Assembly: GCA_964509505.1 (NCBI GenBank)
Contig: CAZDYP010000033.1
Span: 1-33,996, forward strand
Reading direction: 5' to 3'
Origin: CAZDYP01 sp964509505
GTDB taxonomy: Bacteria > Chloroflexota > Anaerolineae > JACRMK01
Length of the DNA: 33,996 nucleotides
The position numbers were made by a program, and so were the translations under genes. Below the pieces are notes generated by a model. It did no database searches, was not told where the DNA came from, and was given only the letters and a program-made list of their open reading frames with translations. Within the stretch, counting starts at the first letter, position 1. Every line of letters starts with the position of its first letter. Positions 15,760 through 25,300 of the stretch are shown here, in pieces.

Positions 15760-16887
15760 TTAGCGCGCTTGCACGATTAACGAGCCCTTCATGCCAAAGG
15801 TTTCGTGCAAGCCGCAGTAGTATTGATAGGTCCCAGGACGGTCAAAGGTCAATGCCCAGCTGAAGCCGCCGGGGCTGAAGAAACCCAGGTCAGACGAATT
15901 GTAATACTTGGTTGGATCATAGATGCCGCTCGGTTTCGACGGCGCAAAAACCAACGGATTGAAAAGCAACAACGGGGGGCCTTGCGGTTGCGGTTTCACG
16001 ATGATCGGTTCAGCTGGCTCGGGTGTGGGGCGAAAAACGACGCTATGAAAATAGAATGAACCCCACACCACTGTGTCGCCCGATTTGATGGTGAGCTGCT
16101 TCGGCAAAAATTCAAAGGCTTGCGCGCGCAAATCGCCGGACAGAAAATCTACCGCTCCTGCGCGCACATGCCAAACGGTAGTGCCGTTCGGTCCGCCTTC
16201 CTTGCGCGCTTCTTGTCCTTGCGCGTGCGCCGCTTCGACTTGCGCCAACAACGGCGCCATCTCCGCTTTCGCTTGCGCGTCAAGTCGCGCTTGGTCAGGC
16301 GCATCGGCTGTGTCCGCAGACACCACCTCGATCAAGCCTTTATGCACATCGGGGTGCAAGATGCACAAATACTTGAAGGTGCCTGCTTGGGTAAAGGTCA
16401 ACGAAAAGTTGTCGTTGGGCGGCGCGCCGGGCGCAGGCGGCTGTTTCGAGAGAATGCCTGAATTGCGATAGCCCTTGCCATCATAAGTTTCAATGGGCGC
16501 CCCTTGCTGTCGGGTGGGGAAGCCCACGATCGGGTTGATCATGAATTCGCCTGCGTTGCCGCCAGGCACAGGCACCGCCAAAACAGGAATCACGCGACCC
16601 GGTTCAGCCAGCGGTTCGTTAGCCACCGTCGCTTGCGTCGCGCCCGGCGGGCGCTCGCCGCTCGTGAACGTCACGGTATGAATCTCTTCAGAGTTGAGTT
16701 TGAAATTGACCGTGTCGCCCACCCGAATCTTCACCTTCTCCGGAAAGAACGCGAGCAGCTGCGTCGTGTCCTGTCCGCCGCCCACCAGCACCGTCAATGT
16801 GCGCGGGGCGGCGGTGGTGCCGCACGCCGTTAGCATGAGAACGACACACAGGTACAGCAATGGTAACAACCAGCGAAAGCGATTCAT
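15760..16887 (-). CDS. Lipoprotein with two cupredoxin domains
   Basis: 375 residues. A signal peptide ends in the lipobox LTAC, so the protein is membrane-anchored outside the cell. Domain 1 (about residues 30-190) has H70 (EEIHTVTF) and C175/H178 (YLCILHPDVH), but the axial methionine expected five residues after the second histidine is absent; H182 lies nearby. Domain 2 (about 240-375) has the full blue-copper set H281 (FYFHSVVF), C358, H361 and M366 (YYCGLHETFGMKG). So domain 2 should bind type-1 copper and shuttle electrons, while domain 1 may bind copper differently. ATG 16887 follows AGAGAGG and is preferred to the TTG at 16890. It starts 12 bases after the kinase stop and precedes the multicopper oxidase gene, giving a likely kinase-cupredoxin-oxidase operon. 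Confidence 0.85.
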   Translation of the reverse strand: MNRFRWLLPLLYLCVVLMLTACGTTAAPRTLTVLVGGGQDTTQLLAFFPEKVKIRVGDTVNFKLNSEEIHTVTFTSGERPPGATQATVANEPLAEPGRVIPVLAVPVPGGNAGEFMINPIVGFPTRQQGAPIETYDGKGYRNSGILSKQPPAPGAPPNDNFSLTFTQAGTFKYLCILHPDVHKGLIEVVSADTADAPDQARLDAQAKAEMAPLLAQVEAAHAQGQEARKEGGPNGTTVWHVRAGAVDFLSGDLRAQAFEFLPKQLTIKSGDTVVWGSFYFHSVVFRPTPEPAEPIIVKPQPQGPPLLLFNPLVFAPSKPSGIYDPTKYYNSSDLGFFSPGGFSWALTFDRPGTYQYYCGLHETFGMKGSLIVQAR

Positions 16888-16899
16888 CAAAAACCTCTC

Positions 16900-19680
16900 T
16901 TAGGATGGGGGCTTTTGTTTTTGCATCCGCACGTGCGCCAACACCATATCGCGCACTTGCGCGAGCAACTCGGTGTTGTCGTACGCGCCCTTCATCAAAA
17001 TTTGTTCAACGGAACCATTCAAGCGGAAGCGATCTTCGGGTGTAAGGTCTTTGGCGGTAACGACGATGACAGGAATAGAGCGCCACGTTTCGCGTTGACG
17101 CAGCTGCGTCACGAACTGAAAGCCATCCATTTCGGGCATCATCAAATCGAGCAAAATGAGGTGTGGGGTTTGCAACTCTACTTGCTCCAAGCCCGCACGC
17201 CCATTATGCGCCTCGCACACTGTCCAGCCTGCTCGCTCCAACAATTGTTTCATCATCTCGCGCGTCGTCGCGTCATCTTCAACCACGAGAATCGTGCACG
17301 CTGCGAGCTCGCAGCGATGTTTGTTCAACATCGCCAGCAGACGCTCGCGGTCAATCGGCTTGGTCAGGTAATCCGTCGCGGCGAGTGTGAAGCCTTTGTT
17401 TTTCTCGTCAACAAACGTAAGCATGATGACGGGAATCTCGCGCAACTCAGGGTCAGCTTTAAGCGCAGACAACACGCTCCAACCGTCCATACCCGGCATC
17501 ATCACGTCGAGCGTGATAGCGATAGGATTGACTTCGCGCGCGAGTTGCAACCCTTCCGCGCCATTCGTTGCCAGTACGACCGTGAAACCTTCTTTGTCGA
17601 GATAGCGTTTCATCAATTCGCGCGCCGTGGGATCGTCGTCAATCACCAGCACAGTATTCAAAGTCGCACTGAAGGGCGCCACGCTGGAGAGTGTGGACAA
17701 GCGACTCTGTGAACCGTCTGCCTGGTCAACGCGCGCGGGCATATAGATGGTAAAGGTCGTGCCAACATTAGGCTCGCTTTCCACAAAAATATCGCCGCCC
17801 ATCAATTGACAGAAACGCTTGGTGATCGCCAGCCCCAACCCTGTGCCGCCATATTTGCGCGTGGTCGAAGCGTCGGCTTGCGTGAACGCTTGAAACAGCT
17901 TGTTCACTTGGTCACGCGTCATACCGATGCCTGTATCCGAAACGCTAAAGACCACCCAATCACCGCTCAAACGTGGTGTGTTGCCACTCCGCCGTTCGTC
18001 GCCGTCGAGTCGGAAGGTCGCGCTGTGTCGCCGTTCGGCTTGACGCGTAACCTTCAAGGTGATGGTGCCATTCTCGGTGAATTTGCTGGCGTTACTCAAC
18101 AAATTGAACAGCGCTTGGCGCACCTTGGTGAGGTCGGCGCGCATATCGCCCAAATGCTCGTCGCTTTGCACGACGAGCTGGTTGTGCTTCTGTCGCACCA
18201 ACGGTTGGGTCGTCATCGTGACATCGTGGATGAGTTCGGACACGCTGAACGTCTCCAAGAACAACTCCATCTTGCCCGCTTCGATTTTGGACAGGTCGAG
18301 AATGTCATTGATGAGACCGAGCAGATGTTTGCCGGCCGTGTTGATTTTGCGAAGGTCCGAGGCAAGCGCCTCTTCGCCAATCTCGACCACTTCTTCTTGC
18401 AGCATCTCGCTATAACCGATGATGGCATTGAGGGGTGTGCGCAGCTCGTGGCTCATATTGGCTAAGAACGCGCTCTTGGCTTGGCTCGCTTCGAGCGCCT
18501 GGTCGCGCGCCACCGCTAACGCCTTCGAGGTGTCGTTCAGTTTGTCGCGCTCGACTTGCAGTTCGTGCGTGCGCTCGCGCACTTTGTCTTCAAGGTTGGT
18601 GTAGAGCTCTTTCAAGCGCTGCGACATCACGTTGAAATTTTCAGTGAGGTCGGAGATTTCGTCTTTGACGACGAAGTACGGCACCGTCAGTTGTTGTTCG
18701 AGTTGACCACGACTAACTTCACGCGTGGCGCGCGCGAGTGTGGCGATGGGGCGCGCGAAGCTAACTAGCACGGCAACGCCGAAGATGAGTCCACCAACCG
18801 CGATGAGCCCCGCAAAGATAAACAAGGCTGTTTGGAGGTCCTGTTGTGTTTGCAGCAGTTCTTTGATAGATTGCGCAACCAGCACCGTGCCTTGCACTTC
18901 GCCGTTCAATTGTAAAGGATGCGCGAGCAAGCGTTCTTGCGAGTCAAGGTTGCGACTCGTCACTTTGCCGGTGGGGTCAATGAAACCTTGCGCCAGCAGT
19001 GTGTCGTAGCTGCTGTTGGCGTTGAGCGTCGAGACGATGAGCGCGTTGTCTTTCACCAGCGCGACATCTGCGCCCAGCACGGCTTTGACGTTGGCGATGA
19101 ACGCGTCGTCAATGTACAACACGGCGACGACCACACCCTGCACTTGCCCTTGGGTGTTGCCAAGCGTGCGCACGGGCGCGACGCCAATGATTTGTGATTG
19201 AGGCGCGATGGCGATGCCGCTCGTCGCCTGTGCCTTGTCCAAGGCTTGTTGAATCAACCTATCACGCACGCGCGCCAGATTGGGATCCACTTGCCCGCGG
19301 CGAATCGCGGTGGGGCCGCCATAGTAGAATGGCGTCGCGCCCGGTCGAAAGTCTGATGTATAAAAGCTCAACTCCTGCAAGGCGAGTTGTTGCTTGCGGG
19401 GCATGAGCGCAGCGGCCATCAAATTTTGATTGGCGGTGGCGGTAGTCACCTCGGGTAAGGCGGCGACGAAACTGGCGCTGAGTTGCGCGCGTTCCTCGGT
19501 TTGTTCGACGAGCGCGGCCACCGATTGGGCGATTTGCGTGAGGCGGCGATCCGCTTCGGCTTCGACGCGGTAAGCCAACAGTGAATTAAGGCTGGGGAGC
19601 AACACGCCGACGACGACCAAAATCAGCAACAGCGACGGTATGATGAGCTTCCAGCGCAAACTCAGATACAGATTAGACAT
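16900..19680 (-). CDS. Hybrid sensor histidine kinase with two receiver domains
   Basis: 926 residues. Layout: membrane segment at about 10-32; extracytoplasmic sensor region of roughly 250 residues, cache-like; second membrane segment (FIFAGLIAVGGLIFGVAVLV) near 290; HAMP; coiled coil; HisKA with phosphorylated H411 (NMSHELRTPLNAIIGYSEML); HATPase with DTGIGM and GGTGLGLAITKRF; receiver 1 (VLVIDDDPTAR, phospho-acceptor D725, TKPID); receiver 2 (ILVVEDDATTR, D845 in LLDLMMPEMDG). Receiver 2 has LMKGA where a KP pair is usual, so its switching may be altered. There is no DNA-binding output domain; a partner regulator must lie elsewhere. It is first in the operon with the cupredoxin lipoprotein and multicopper oxidase, so copper or redox state outside the membrane is the likely signal. 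Confidence 0.9.
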   Translation of the reverse strand: MSNLYLSLRWKLIIPSLLLILVVVGVLLPSLNSLLAYRVEAEADRRLTQIAQSVAALVEQTEERAQLSASFVAALPEVTTATANQNLMAAALMPRKQQLALQELSFYTSDFRPGATPFYYGGPTAIRRGQVDPNLARVRDRLIQQALDKAQATSGIAIAPQSQIIGVAPVRTLGNTQGQVQGVVVAVLYIDDAFIANVKAVLGADVALVKDNALIVSTLNANSSYDTLLAQGFIDPTGKVTSRNLDSQERLLAHPLQLNGEVQGTVLVAQSIKELLQTQQDLQTALFIFAGLIAVGGLIFGVAVLVSFARPIATLARATREVSRGQLEQQLTVPYFVVKDEISDLTENFNVMSQRLKELYTNLEDKVRERTHELQVERDKLNDTSKALAVARDQALEASQAKSAFLANMSHELRTPLNAIIGYSEMLQEEVVEIGEEALASDLRKINTAGKHLLGLINDILDLSKIEAGKMELFLETFSVSELIHDVTMTTQPLVRQKHNQLVVQSDEHLGDMRADLTKVRQALFNLLSNASKFTENGTITLKVTRQAERRHSATFRLDGDERRSGNTPRLSGDWVVFSVSDTGIGMTRDQVNKLFQAFTQADASTTRKYGGTGLGLAITKRFCQLMGGDIFVESEPNVGTTFTIYMPARVDQADGSQSRLSTLSSVAPFSATLNTVLVIDDDPTARELMKRYLDKEGFTVVLATNGAEGLQLAREVNPIAITLDVMMPGMDGWSVLSALKADPELREIPVIMLTFVDEKNKGFTLAATDYLTKPIDRERLLAMLNKHRCELAACTILVVEDDATTREMMKQLLERAGWTVCEAHNGRAGLEQVELQTPHLILLDLMMPEMDGFQFVTQLRQRETWRSIPVIVVTAKDLTPEDRFRLNGSVEQILMKGAYDNTELLAQVRDMVLAHVRMQKQKPPS

Positions 19681-19858
19681 GAATGGTGTTAGAGGCGGCT
19701 AATGAGGAATATAAACTGCCCAAAGAATAGAAGGATAATAATACAACATCTATTCCAAAGCAACCTACTACTTCGGCGCAAACCTTGAAGCGCCGAGGCG
19801 CTGATGCAGCTGACGACGCTGAAGACATCTACTCAGTGTTCTCAGCGGATTCAGCGTC

Positions 19859-20340
19859 TCAGTGATTCTCTGTTTCCTCCAGTACCAGCTGCGCGCATGC
19901 CTCAATCAAGTGTTCACAATTGTCGAGCAGCAACAACAGCTGCTTCGTCCGCAAATAGTCGGTCAGCGTGGCGAGTAACGAACGATTCGGTTCCTCACGC
20001 ACATTGAGCGTCGTCGTGATGGTTTGCGGGAGGAGCGCGGGGTCGGCCAGCGGCGCGAGCTCGATGAGCCAGACCCCATCCGCAAACATATCCGACACTT
20101 CCGCTGCCACTTGCAACGAGAGGCGCGTCTTGCCCGTGCCACCTGAACCCGTCAACGTCAATAGTCGTGTGGTCAGATGGTCGCTTGGTCGCTTGGTCGC
20201 TTGGTTAGACGAAACGAAACTCGTTAGTTGTATCGGTAGATTGTTGGGCAGCGGGTCGAGCGTTTTGAGTGATGGAAAATCGGCAAGCAAGTTGGTAACC
20301 TTGTGGTTAGTTTGATATGCTTCTAAACCAGTCTCTAAAA
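19859..20340 (-). pseudogene. NB-ARC/AfsR-type NTPase remnant
   Basis: About 160 residues remain of a protein normally around 1000. Seen: NLLADFPSLKTLDPLPNNLP, the linker that precedes the NTPase in Chloroflexota cyclase/LuxR-type regulators; then the P-loop LTGSGGTGKTRLSLQVA; LIELAPLADPALLPQTI; and Walker B LLLLLDNCEHLIEACAQL, after which the frame ends. The part between the linker and the P-loop, normally a conserved FVGRE motif, is replaced by the translation of an octamer repeat (20171-20204). Both ends are missing and the 5' end overlaps the EpsI-like gene. The fragment is not expected to be functional. The 178 bases on to the kinase start show only a phrase-like repeat (CTCAGTG, TTCTCAGCG) and no gene. 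Confidence 0.72.
20171..20204. repeat. Octamer repeat TCGCTTGG x3
   Basis: TCGCTTGG is repeated exactly three times at 20181-20204, preceded by a degenerate copy. It sits in the NTPase remnant, exactly where a conserved motif is missing. Confidence 0.8.
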
Positions 20341-21042
20341 GCGTTTCCAATCGAGGACGCGCTCGAAAATCTGCGCGAGAAAATCGTCCTTTAGTGCGCG
20401 CAACGTGGCTGCCTCGTCTTTGAGGATAGGCGCGGTGAGGCGGAATGACAACACGCCCTTTTGGGCGTCACGCTCCAGATTATCCCAGACGTACCAATAC
20501 AACACGAGCAAGCGTTGCCCGTCTTTTTCGGCGAGACCACGTTGCGCGAAGATGGCTGAGTTGCCAAGCGGGATGCGCTCAATATCTTGGCGCAACACAT
20601 TCCAGCCTGCGCCCGGATAGCATGTTTGCGGTGTATGCTCAAACAGATAGAAGCTCTTGCGTCCCGCGCTGCCCAGCACAGCGAGCCATACGACATCCCC
20701 TTGCGCGTTGATATATTGTCGCTCAATGGCGACTTCAGGATTGTCGAACCATACGTCGAGGTCAGGCGAGGGCTTCAACGTCGTGCCCTGCCACGCGCCG
20801 ATTTGCATAGGCAACGAGTTGGGCAACGCCGACAAGCGCAAATCGTACTTCGCCGTCACCGCGCGCTCTTGCGGTGTGATGCGATACCAGCCTTCGACAT
20901 CCACCAGATAAACGACGCCGTTCAAGGTGGTGGTTTCGCTCAGGCTGGGCAAAGGCGTTGGCGCGCGCTGCAAAGCGGCGTAAGCCAGCGTGGCGCTGGT
21001 AAGCAATATGCAGGCAATAATGAAACGAAGTTTGTCGTTCAC
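20335..21042 (-). CDS. EpsI-like (DUF3485) exosortase-associated protein
   Basis: About 235 residues with an N-terminal membrane anchor (FIIACILLTSATLAYAAL) and a periplasmic-type domain. Seen: LPMQIGAWQG, the usual opening of the EpsI domain (lP..lG.W.g); YLFEHTPQTCYPGAGWNV, which carries the conserved cysteine motif; and VLYWYVWDN. EpsI proteins work with exosortase in exopolysaccharide export or protein sorting, but no exosortase or PEP-CTERM protein is visible nearby. The start is uncertain: GTG 21042 puts the anchor at the very N-terminus and has a purine-rich stretch upstream, while a TTG at 21072 gives ten more residues. A promoter candidate lies about 100 bases upstream. Confidence 0.72.
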   Translation of the reverse strand: MNDKLRFIIACILLTSATLAYAALQRAPTPLPSLSETTTLNGVVYLVDVEGWYRITPQERAVTAKYDLRLSALPNSLPMQIGAWQGTTLKPSPDLDVWFDNPEVAIERQYINAQGDVVWLAVLGSAGRKSFYLFEHTPQTCYPGAGWNVLRQDIERIPLGNSAIFAQRGLAEKDGQRLLVLYWYVWDNLERDAQKGVLSFRLTAPILKDEAATLRALKDDFLAQIFERVLDWKRF

Positions 21043-21143
21043 AGATACCAACCTATGCAACACGAAGCCCAAAGCTTTACAGCGTTACTGATTTAGATGT
21101 AGGAACCTGGTTATCAAAATACCCCAGCATCCTGAACGGGTCG

Positions 21144-21172
21144 AAGATACTAGGATGCGGGCAATTAGTCAA
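21144..21172 (-). promoter_or_regulatory. Promoter candidate for the EpsI-like gene
   Basis: On the minus strand TTGACT (21172-21167), 17 bases, TATCTT (21149-21144). It leaves a leader of about 95 bases to GTG 21042. Confidence 0.45.
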
Positions 21173-21276
21173 GCCCACATGCTTCAATACACTCATCACG
21201 CTAATCATTTTGGAAAAGTGTTAGTTACTCAGGCACACCGCCTTGGATAAGACGCTCGTATCTGGCTAGAGCGGAA

Positions 21277-21323
21277 TAAAAAAACCCGTTTTCCGAGATT
21301 CGGAAAACAGGTTTTGCTTTTTT
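21277..21323. terminator. Bidirectional Rho-independent terminator
   Basis: The arms 21283-21295 and 21301-21313 pair over 13 positions with one mismatch and a 5-base loop. An A-run precedes (T-run on the minus strand) and a T-rich run follows on the plus strand. On the minus strand it ends the LysM transcript about 150 bases after its stop codon. Confidence 0.85.
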
Positions 21324-21342
21324 GTGGCTCTCGCCGGATTTT

Positions 21343-21386
21343 GATGTAGAACGCTCACGGCGTATTGCCCAATCCGCCGCTTACAC
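21343..21386. repeat. Degenerate copy of the GATGTAG hairpin element
   Basis: GATGTAGAACGCTC (21343-21356) matches the complement of the right end of the 33764-33863 core. It is followed by a hairpin of 8-base arms (21359-21366, 21371-21378; one mismatch) with loop GCCC and then CTTACAC. The TGT-loop hairpin of the other copies is absent. Confidence 0.5.
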
Positions 21387-21466
21387 GCTGAAGGCGCGAC
21401 CCACAGGAGTCCAACGCGAGCAATTTCATACGCAACTCAGTAGAGCCTTTTTTGTGAAGTTGGCTG

Positions 21467-22213
21467 TTATGACCGCTTGATGATCACACGCACTTCACAA
21501 GGTTTCGGGAAGTTGCCGCGCGTGCTGACCGCATACAAGCGTAATTTATACACCCCTTCGGCGAGTGTGTCGGTAGCCCACGTTTCAAGTGTGCCGTTGC
21601 TGGCGGTGTTGCTATGGGTGCTTCCAATGACAATCCAGGGCGCGATCGGTTTTTCGCCTGCGGCAAATTCAACCTTATAGAAGCTGAAGCCGCCTGAGCC
21701 CGGATCAAATTCGGCGGGCAAACTCGCGCTGCCTGTAATCGTCACCGTGCCACTGATGACCTGATCCATCAACGGCGAGGCGATGCTCACCAATGGGTTG
21801 CAAACAGCCGGCTTCAAGTCAGTTGAAGTGGTGGTCGAGGACGACGAGGAGGATGACGAGGATGAGCTAGACGAACCTGCTGGGATGTACAATTTTTGTC
21901 CAACATAAATCAAGTTTGCATTCTTGATGTTGTTGGCTTTGACAAGCGTCCACACGCTTGTGCTGTAGCGCCACGCAATTTTGCTCAGGCTGTCGCCGCG
22001 CTTGACGGTATAGACCCAATACGCGGCGCTCGACGCAGCGGGTGCGCCGCCAGCCGAGCTATCGAGCGCAGTGCTGAGGTTGTACATCAAGCCGCCATCG
22101 TCCCACGCTTCGCCATCGCCATTGGCTTCTCGCGCCAGCAGCGACGCGGGTACGATGGCGAACAGGGCGACAAACGCCGCCAGAATTAACGCGAGCCATT
22201 TGATGCTTTTCAT
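21467..22213 (-). CDS. Secreted LysM-domain protein with serine linker and C-terminal beta-sandwich
   Basis: 248 residues. An N-terminal signal sequence (WLALILAAFVALFAIVPASLLA) is followed by a short spacer, one LysM domain at about 66-112 (YTVKRGDSLSKIAWRYSTS...NLIYVGQKLYIP), a poly-serine/threonine linker of roughly 20 residues, and a C-terminal Ig-like domain (about 140-246) with two cysteines (AVCNPLV and KPCEVRV) that may form a disulfide. It is predicted to bind peptidoglycan or another N-acetylglucosamine polymer at the cell surface. GGAGGAT lies about five bases before ATG 22213, and a TTGACA promoter is upstream, so it is a well-expressed monocistronic gene with its own terminator. 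The C-terminal domain is typical of Chloroflexota LysM proteins that report on surface stresses or modify the wall, but no enzyme domain is present. Confidence 0.85.
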   Translation of the reverse strand: MKSIKWLALILAAFVALFAIVPASLLAREANGDGEAWDDGGLMYNLSTALDSSAGGAPAASSAAYWVYTVKRGDSLSKIAWRYSTSVWTLVKANNIKNANLIYVGQKLYIPAGSSSSSSSSSSSSSTTTSTDLKPAVCNPLVSIASPLMDQVISGTVTITGSASLPAEFDPGSGGFSFYKVEFAAGEKPIAPWIVIGSTHSNTASNGTLETWATDTLAEGVYKLRLYAVSTRGNFPKPCEVRVIIKRS

Positions 22214-22285
22214 TGGTTATCCTCCTTTGGGATTGAATAGTTTTGAACGTGCCTTATTGCTTCCGCGACACTTCCGCGTGAGGGG

Positions 22286-22315
22286 ATATTAAAGACGTTT
22301 AAAGTCATTTGTCAA
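22286..22315 (-). promoter_or_regulatory. Promoter of the LysM gene
   Basis: On the minus strand a consensus TTGACA (22315-22310), 18-base spacer, TAATAT (22291-22286). It is followed by a leader of about 65 bases that ends in the GGAGGAT ribosome-binding site. Confidence 0.75.
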
Positions 22316-22337
22316 ACGCCGCAGCAGGGAGAAAATT

Positions 22338-22365
22338 TTGCGCTGCGCGCGCCTGATGCTAACAT
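22338..22365 (+). promoter_or_regulatory. Promoter directly before the 22372 GT-C gene (leaderless)
   Basis: TTGCGC (22338-22343), 16-base spacer, and TAACAT (22360-22365) with an upstream TGC extension (22357-22359). Only six bases separate it from ATG 22372 and no SD site exists. Confidence 0.55.
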
Positions 22366-22371
22366 CTGCCG

Positions 22372-25300
22372 ATGCGTTTCAAAGACGAGTCTCTGCTATT
22401 CGCGCCAACCAGGCCATTGCTCCTCATCCTCTGGCTGACGTTTGCGTTGCGAGTCTGGCAACTCGGCGCGCAAAGCCTCTGGTACGATGAAGCGGTGAGT
22501 CTGTTTATCGCGCAGCAATCTATCCCCGACCTGCTCGCGCACACGGCAGGCGACATCCACCCACCGTTGTATTATGTCCTGCTGCACTATTGGCTTGCAT
22601 GGGCAGGCACGTCCGAATTTACAGCCGCTTACTTCTCTTTGTTCTTTGGCGTGCTGCTCGTCGCGCTCAGTTTTCGCCTGGCGCGTGATGCCTTCGGCAC
22701 ACCCGTTGGCGTGTTGACAGCCTTCCTACTCAGTGTTTCCTCGTTCAATTTGTGGTACGCGCAAGAAGTCCGCATGTACACGCTTGTCGCATGCTTAGTA
22801 GTTTGCTCATGCTACTTGTTGCTGCGCCTCCTGTCCTTTTCTAGCGCGCGAACTGCGCCCCCGACGCGCCGCGAGCGTTGGCGTTGGTTCGGCGCGCGTA
22901 TTGGCGTTGCGTGTCTGTATGCGTTGGTCGTTGCGCTGGGGTTGTACACACACTACTATTTTGGATTCCTGTGGGTCGCGCACTATCTGTTAGTTGCTGT
23001 CTATTGGGTGGGCCATCAAATGGCGCGCTGGCAGCGCGCGCCATCGTCGTTCGTGGCGGTTGAGCCAACAACAACGCCATCTGCGTTTGGCGCGCCTGAA
23101 ACTTTGGCCGCAGCGTCATCACATTCGATTGCAGCGACTGGAAACGACAGCCGATGGTCTCTCATGCGCGCTCGTCTCACGCCACCCGCACAGCGTTTGA
23201 AGGCGCGCTTATCCCCACTGCGTGCGCGTATTGCGCCGTTCAACGAGCGTCTGCGCGCAAGGCTGGCATTTGTCATGGAACAAGCAAAGCCCATCATGCA
23301 GCGCATCAAAATGTTACGGCGCAGCGCCTCGCCGTGGCTAGCTCGTGTATGGCATTCGCCGTTTTTTTATTGGCAATGGGTCCAAGTGTTTGTCGTAGTG
23401 TTGTTTGCGCCATGGTTGCCCATCGCCTATCGCCAAGTGACCGACCCGCCCGTGCCGCCTTGGCGTTCAAGCGTCGCTTGGCAAACCGCATTGAGTGAGA
23501 CGTTGACCGCCTTAGCCATTGGGCAAGGGTTTTCACCGACGCAAGGTTGGTTCTTTGTGTGGTTAGTCTGTGGTTTAACCCTATGGGGAAGTTTCACACA
23601 TTTACATCTGTTCGCGCCTTACCGCGCGCGCTTCAAACTCGCGCCCGCTTCCAAGCAATTAACGCGTTTTGGTTGGGAACGGCTGGCAGTGTGGGTGGTG
23701 TGTGTCTCAGCCGTCGCGCCATTTGTCTTGATGCTCGCCGCGTCATCATGGACGCCGCTCTATCACATGCGTTATACGTACATAGTGGCTGCGCCGTTTT
23801 ACGTCGTTGTCGCATTGGGATTGGCAGCGCTGGGCAGGCATTCGGTGTTGACGCTGGTCGTTTTACTCGGCATCTTCACGGGCGGCACACTCTACGCCGA
23901 CTATGAGCGTCGCACCGCTCCGACTTACGCAAAAGACGATTACCGCACTGCCGTCAACTTCATTGCGGAACGTGCGCGTCCTGGTGACGCGATTCTCATC
24001 AACGCAGGCTATATCTATCCAACATTCGTGTATTACTTTCCTTTCACAGTAGACTGGCGTGGTCGTCTCAGCGATTACCGTGGCGACGAAACCGCACAGA
24101 GTATTGTCGTAGCGCAAACAGGTTCATTACAGGCGACGACACATCTGGGCTGGAACAGCCCCACGTCTGATTTTTATGTGACGGATGAAGCAACTACCGC
24201 CCGCGCGCTCGAGCTATTGTTGCAAAAACATCCACGCCTCTGGCAGTTGCGCGCGAATGATACAGTCAACGACCCACAAGGGTTCATTCGTCAATATCTA
24301 CAAGCGCGCACCATGGTGTTTGACGAAATCACAGTCACCGGGGAAAGCCACGTGAAGGCGCAAGGGTTGTTGCTAACAGGCGCAAACCCCACTGTCTTCA
24401 CACCAACTTATCCGCTGTCAGTCACGTGGGGCGAGCGTGTGACCTTGTTGGGTTGGAGCGGTATGTCCACAATCACGGCAGGTCACGCGCTCAAGGTATC
24501 ACTCTTTTGGCAAGTTCAAGCGCCGCTTGACGTGGATTATCACGTGTCGCTGCGCTTGCTCGATTCGCGCGGACGACGCTGGGCGCAGCTAGACGGGATG
24601 CCCGTTGGCGCAGCCTTGCCTATGGTCGAGTGGCCCTTGAAACAAACCATGCCCGATGCGCGCAATCTGCTCGTGCCACTAGGCACACCGCCGGGTGATT
24701 ACAGTTTGCAAGTATTACTGTATGATCCATTCACGCATCAACCGCTGCCTACGCCTCGTGGCATCGAGGGTGTCCGTGTGTCATTAGGACAGATTCAAGT
24801 GGCGCGCAACACTAACCACGCGCCCAGCCCGGAGCCTGAAGCGCGCGTGCGTTCACATGCAGTATTCGACAATGGCATTGCCTTGTATGGATACGATGTG
24901 TCAACGGAGCAGGTAAAACCTGGCGAGGTGATTCATGCCGAGTTGGTGTGGCACACGCGACGCGCGCCGCCAAATGATCAGCAAGTGTTTGTGCAGTTAC
25001 TTGACGAGCGGGGGCGCTCGTGGGTGATGCAAGAAGCCACGCCCGTGGAAGGACGCTATCCCACATCGCAGTGGAGCGCAGGGGAATATGTCCGTGATGT
25101 GCGCGACGTACTGGTGCCGCCCGAGGCGCCCGATGGCACATATCGCGTGATGGTGGGCTGGACGCGCGGCCATAGCCGCGAGCGCGTGCCTGTGCGGGAT
25201 GGATGGTGGCTATGGCAAAGCGACAGTTATGAACTCGCGCGCATCGCCATCAAAGGACGTGAGCATCTTCTGAAAGCGCCCACCACCATTAGCACTCCCT

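Larger units (their letters stand above)
21043..21466. other. Intergenic region between the EpsI-like and LysM genes
   Basis: No gene. It holds a promoter candidate for the EpsI-like gene (21144-21172), the terminator of the LysM gene (21277-21323) and a degenerate copy of the small structured repeat (21343-21386). Confidence 0.7.

Noticed and set aside
16915..17712. 265-residue plus-strand reading frame opposite the receiver domains
   Set aside because: Antisense shadow of the kinase; rich in His, Gln and Arg with no domain.
21835..21875. Microsatellite or CRISPR-like repeat of GACGAGGA/GATGACGAG units
   Set aside because: It is the serine-rich linker of the LysM protein written in mixed serine codons.
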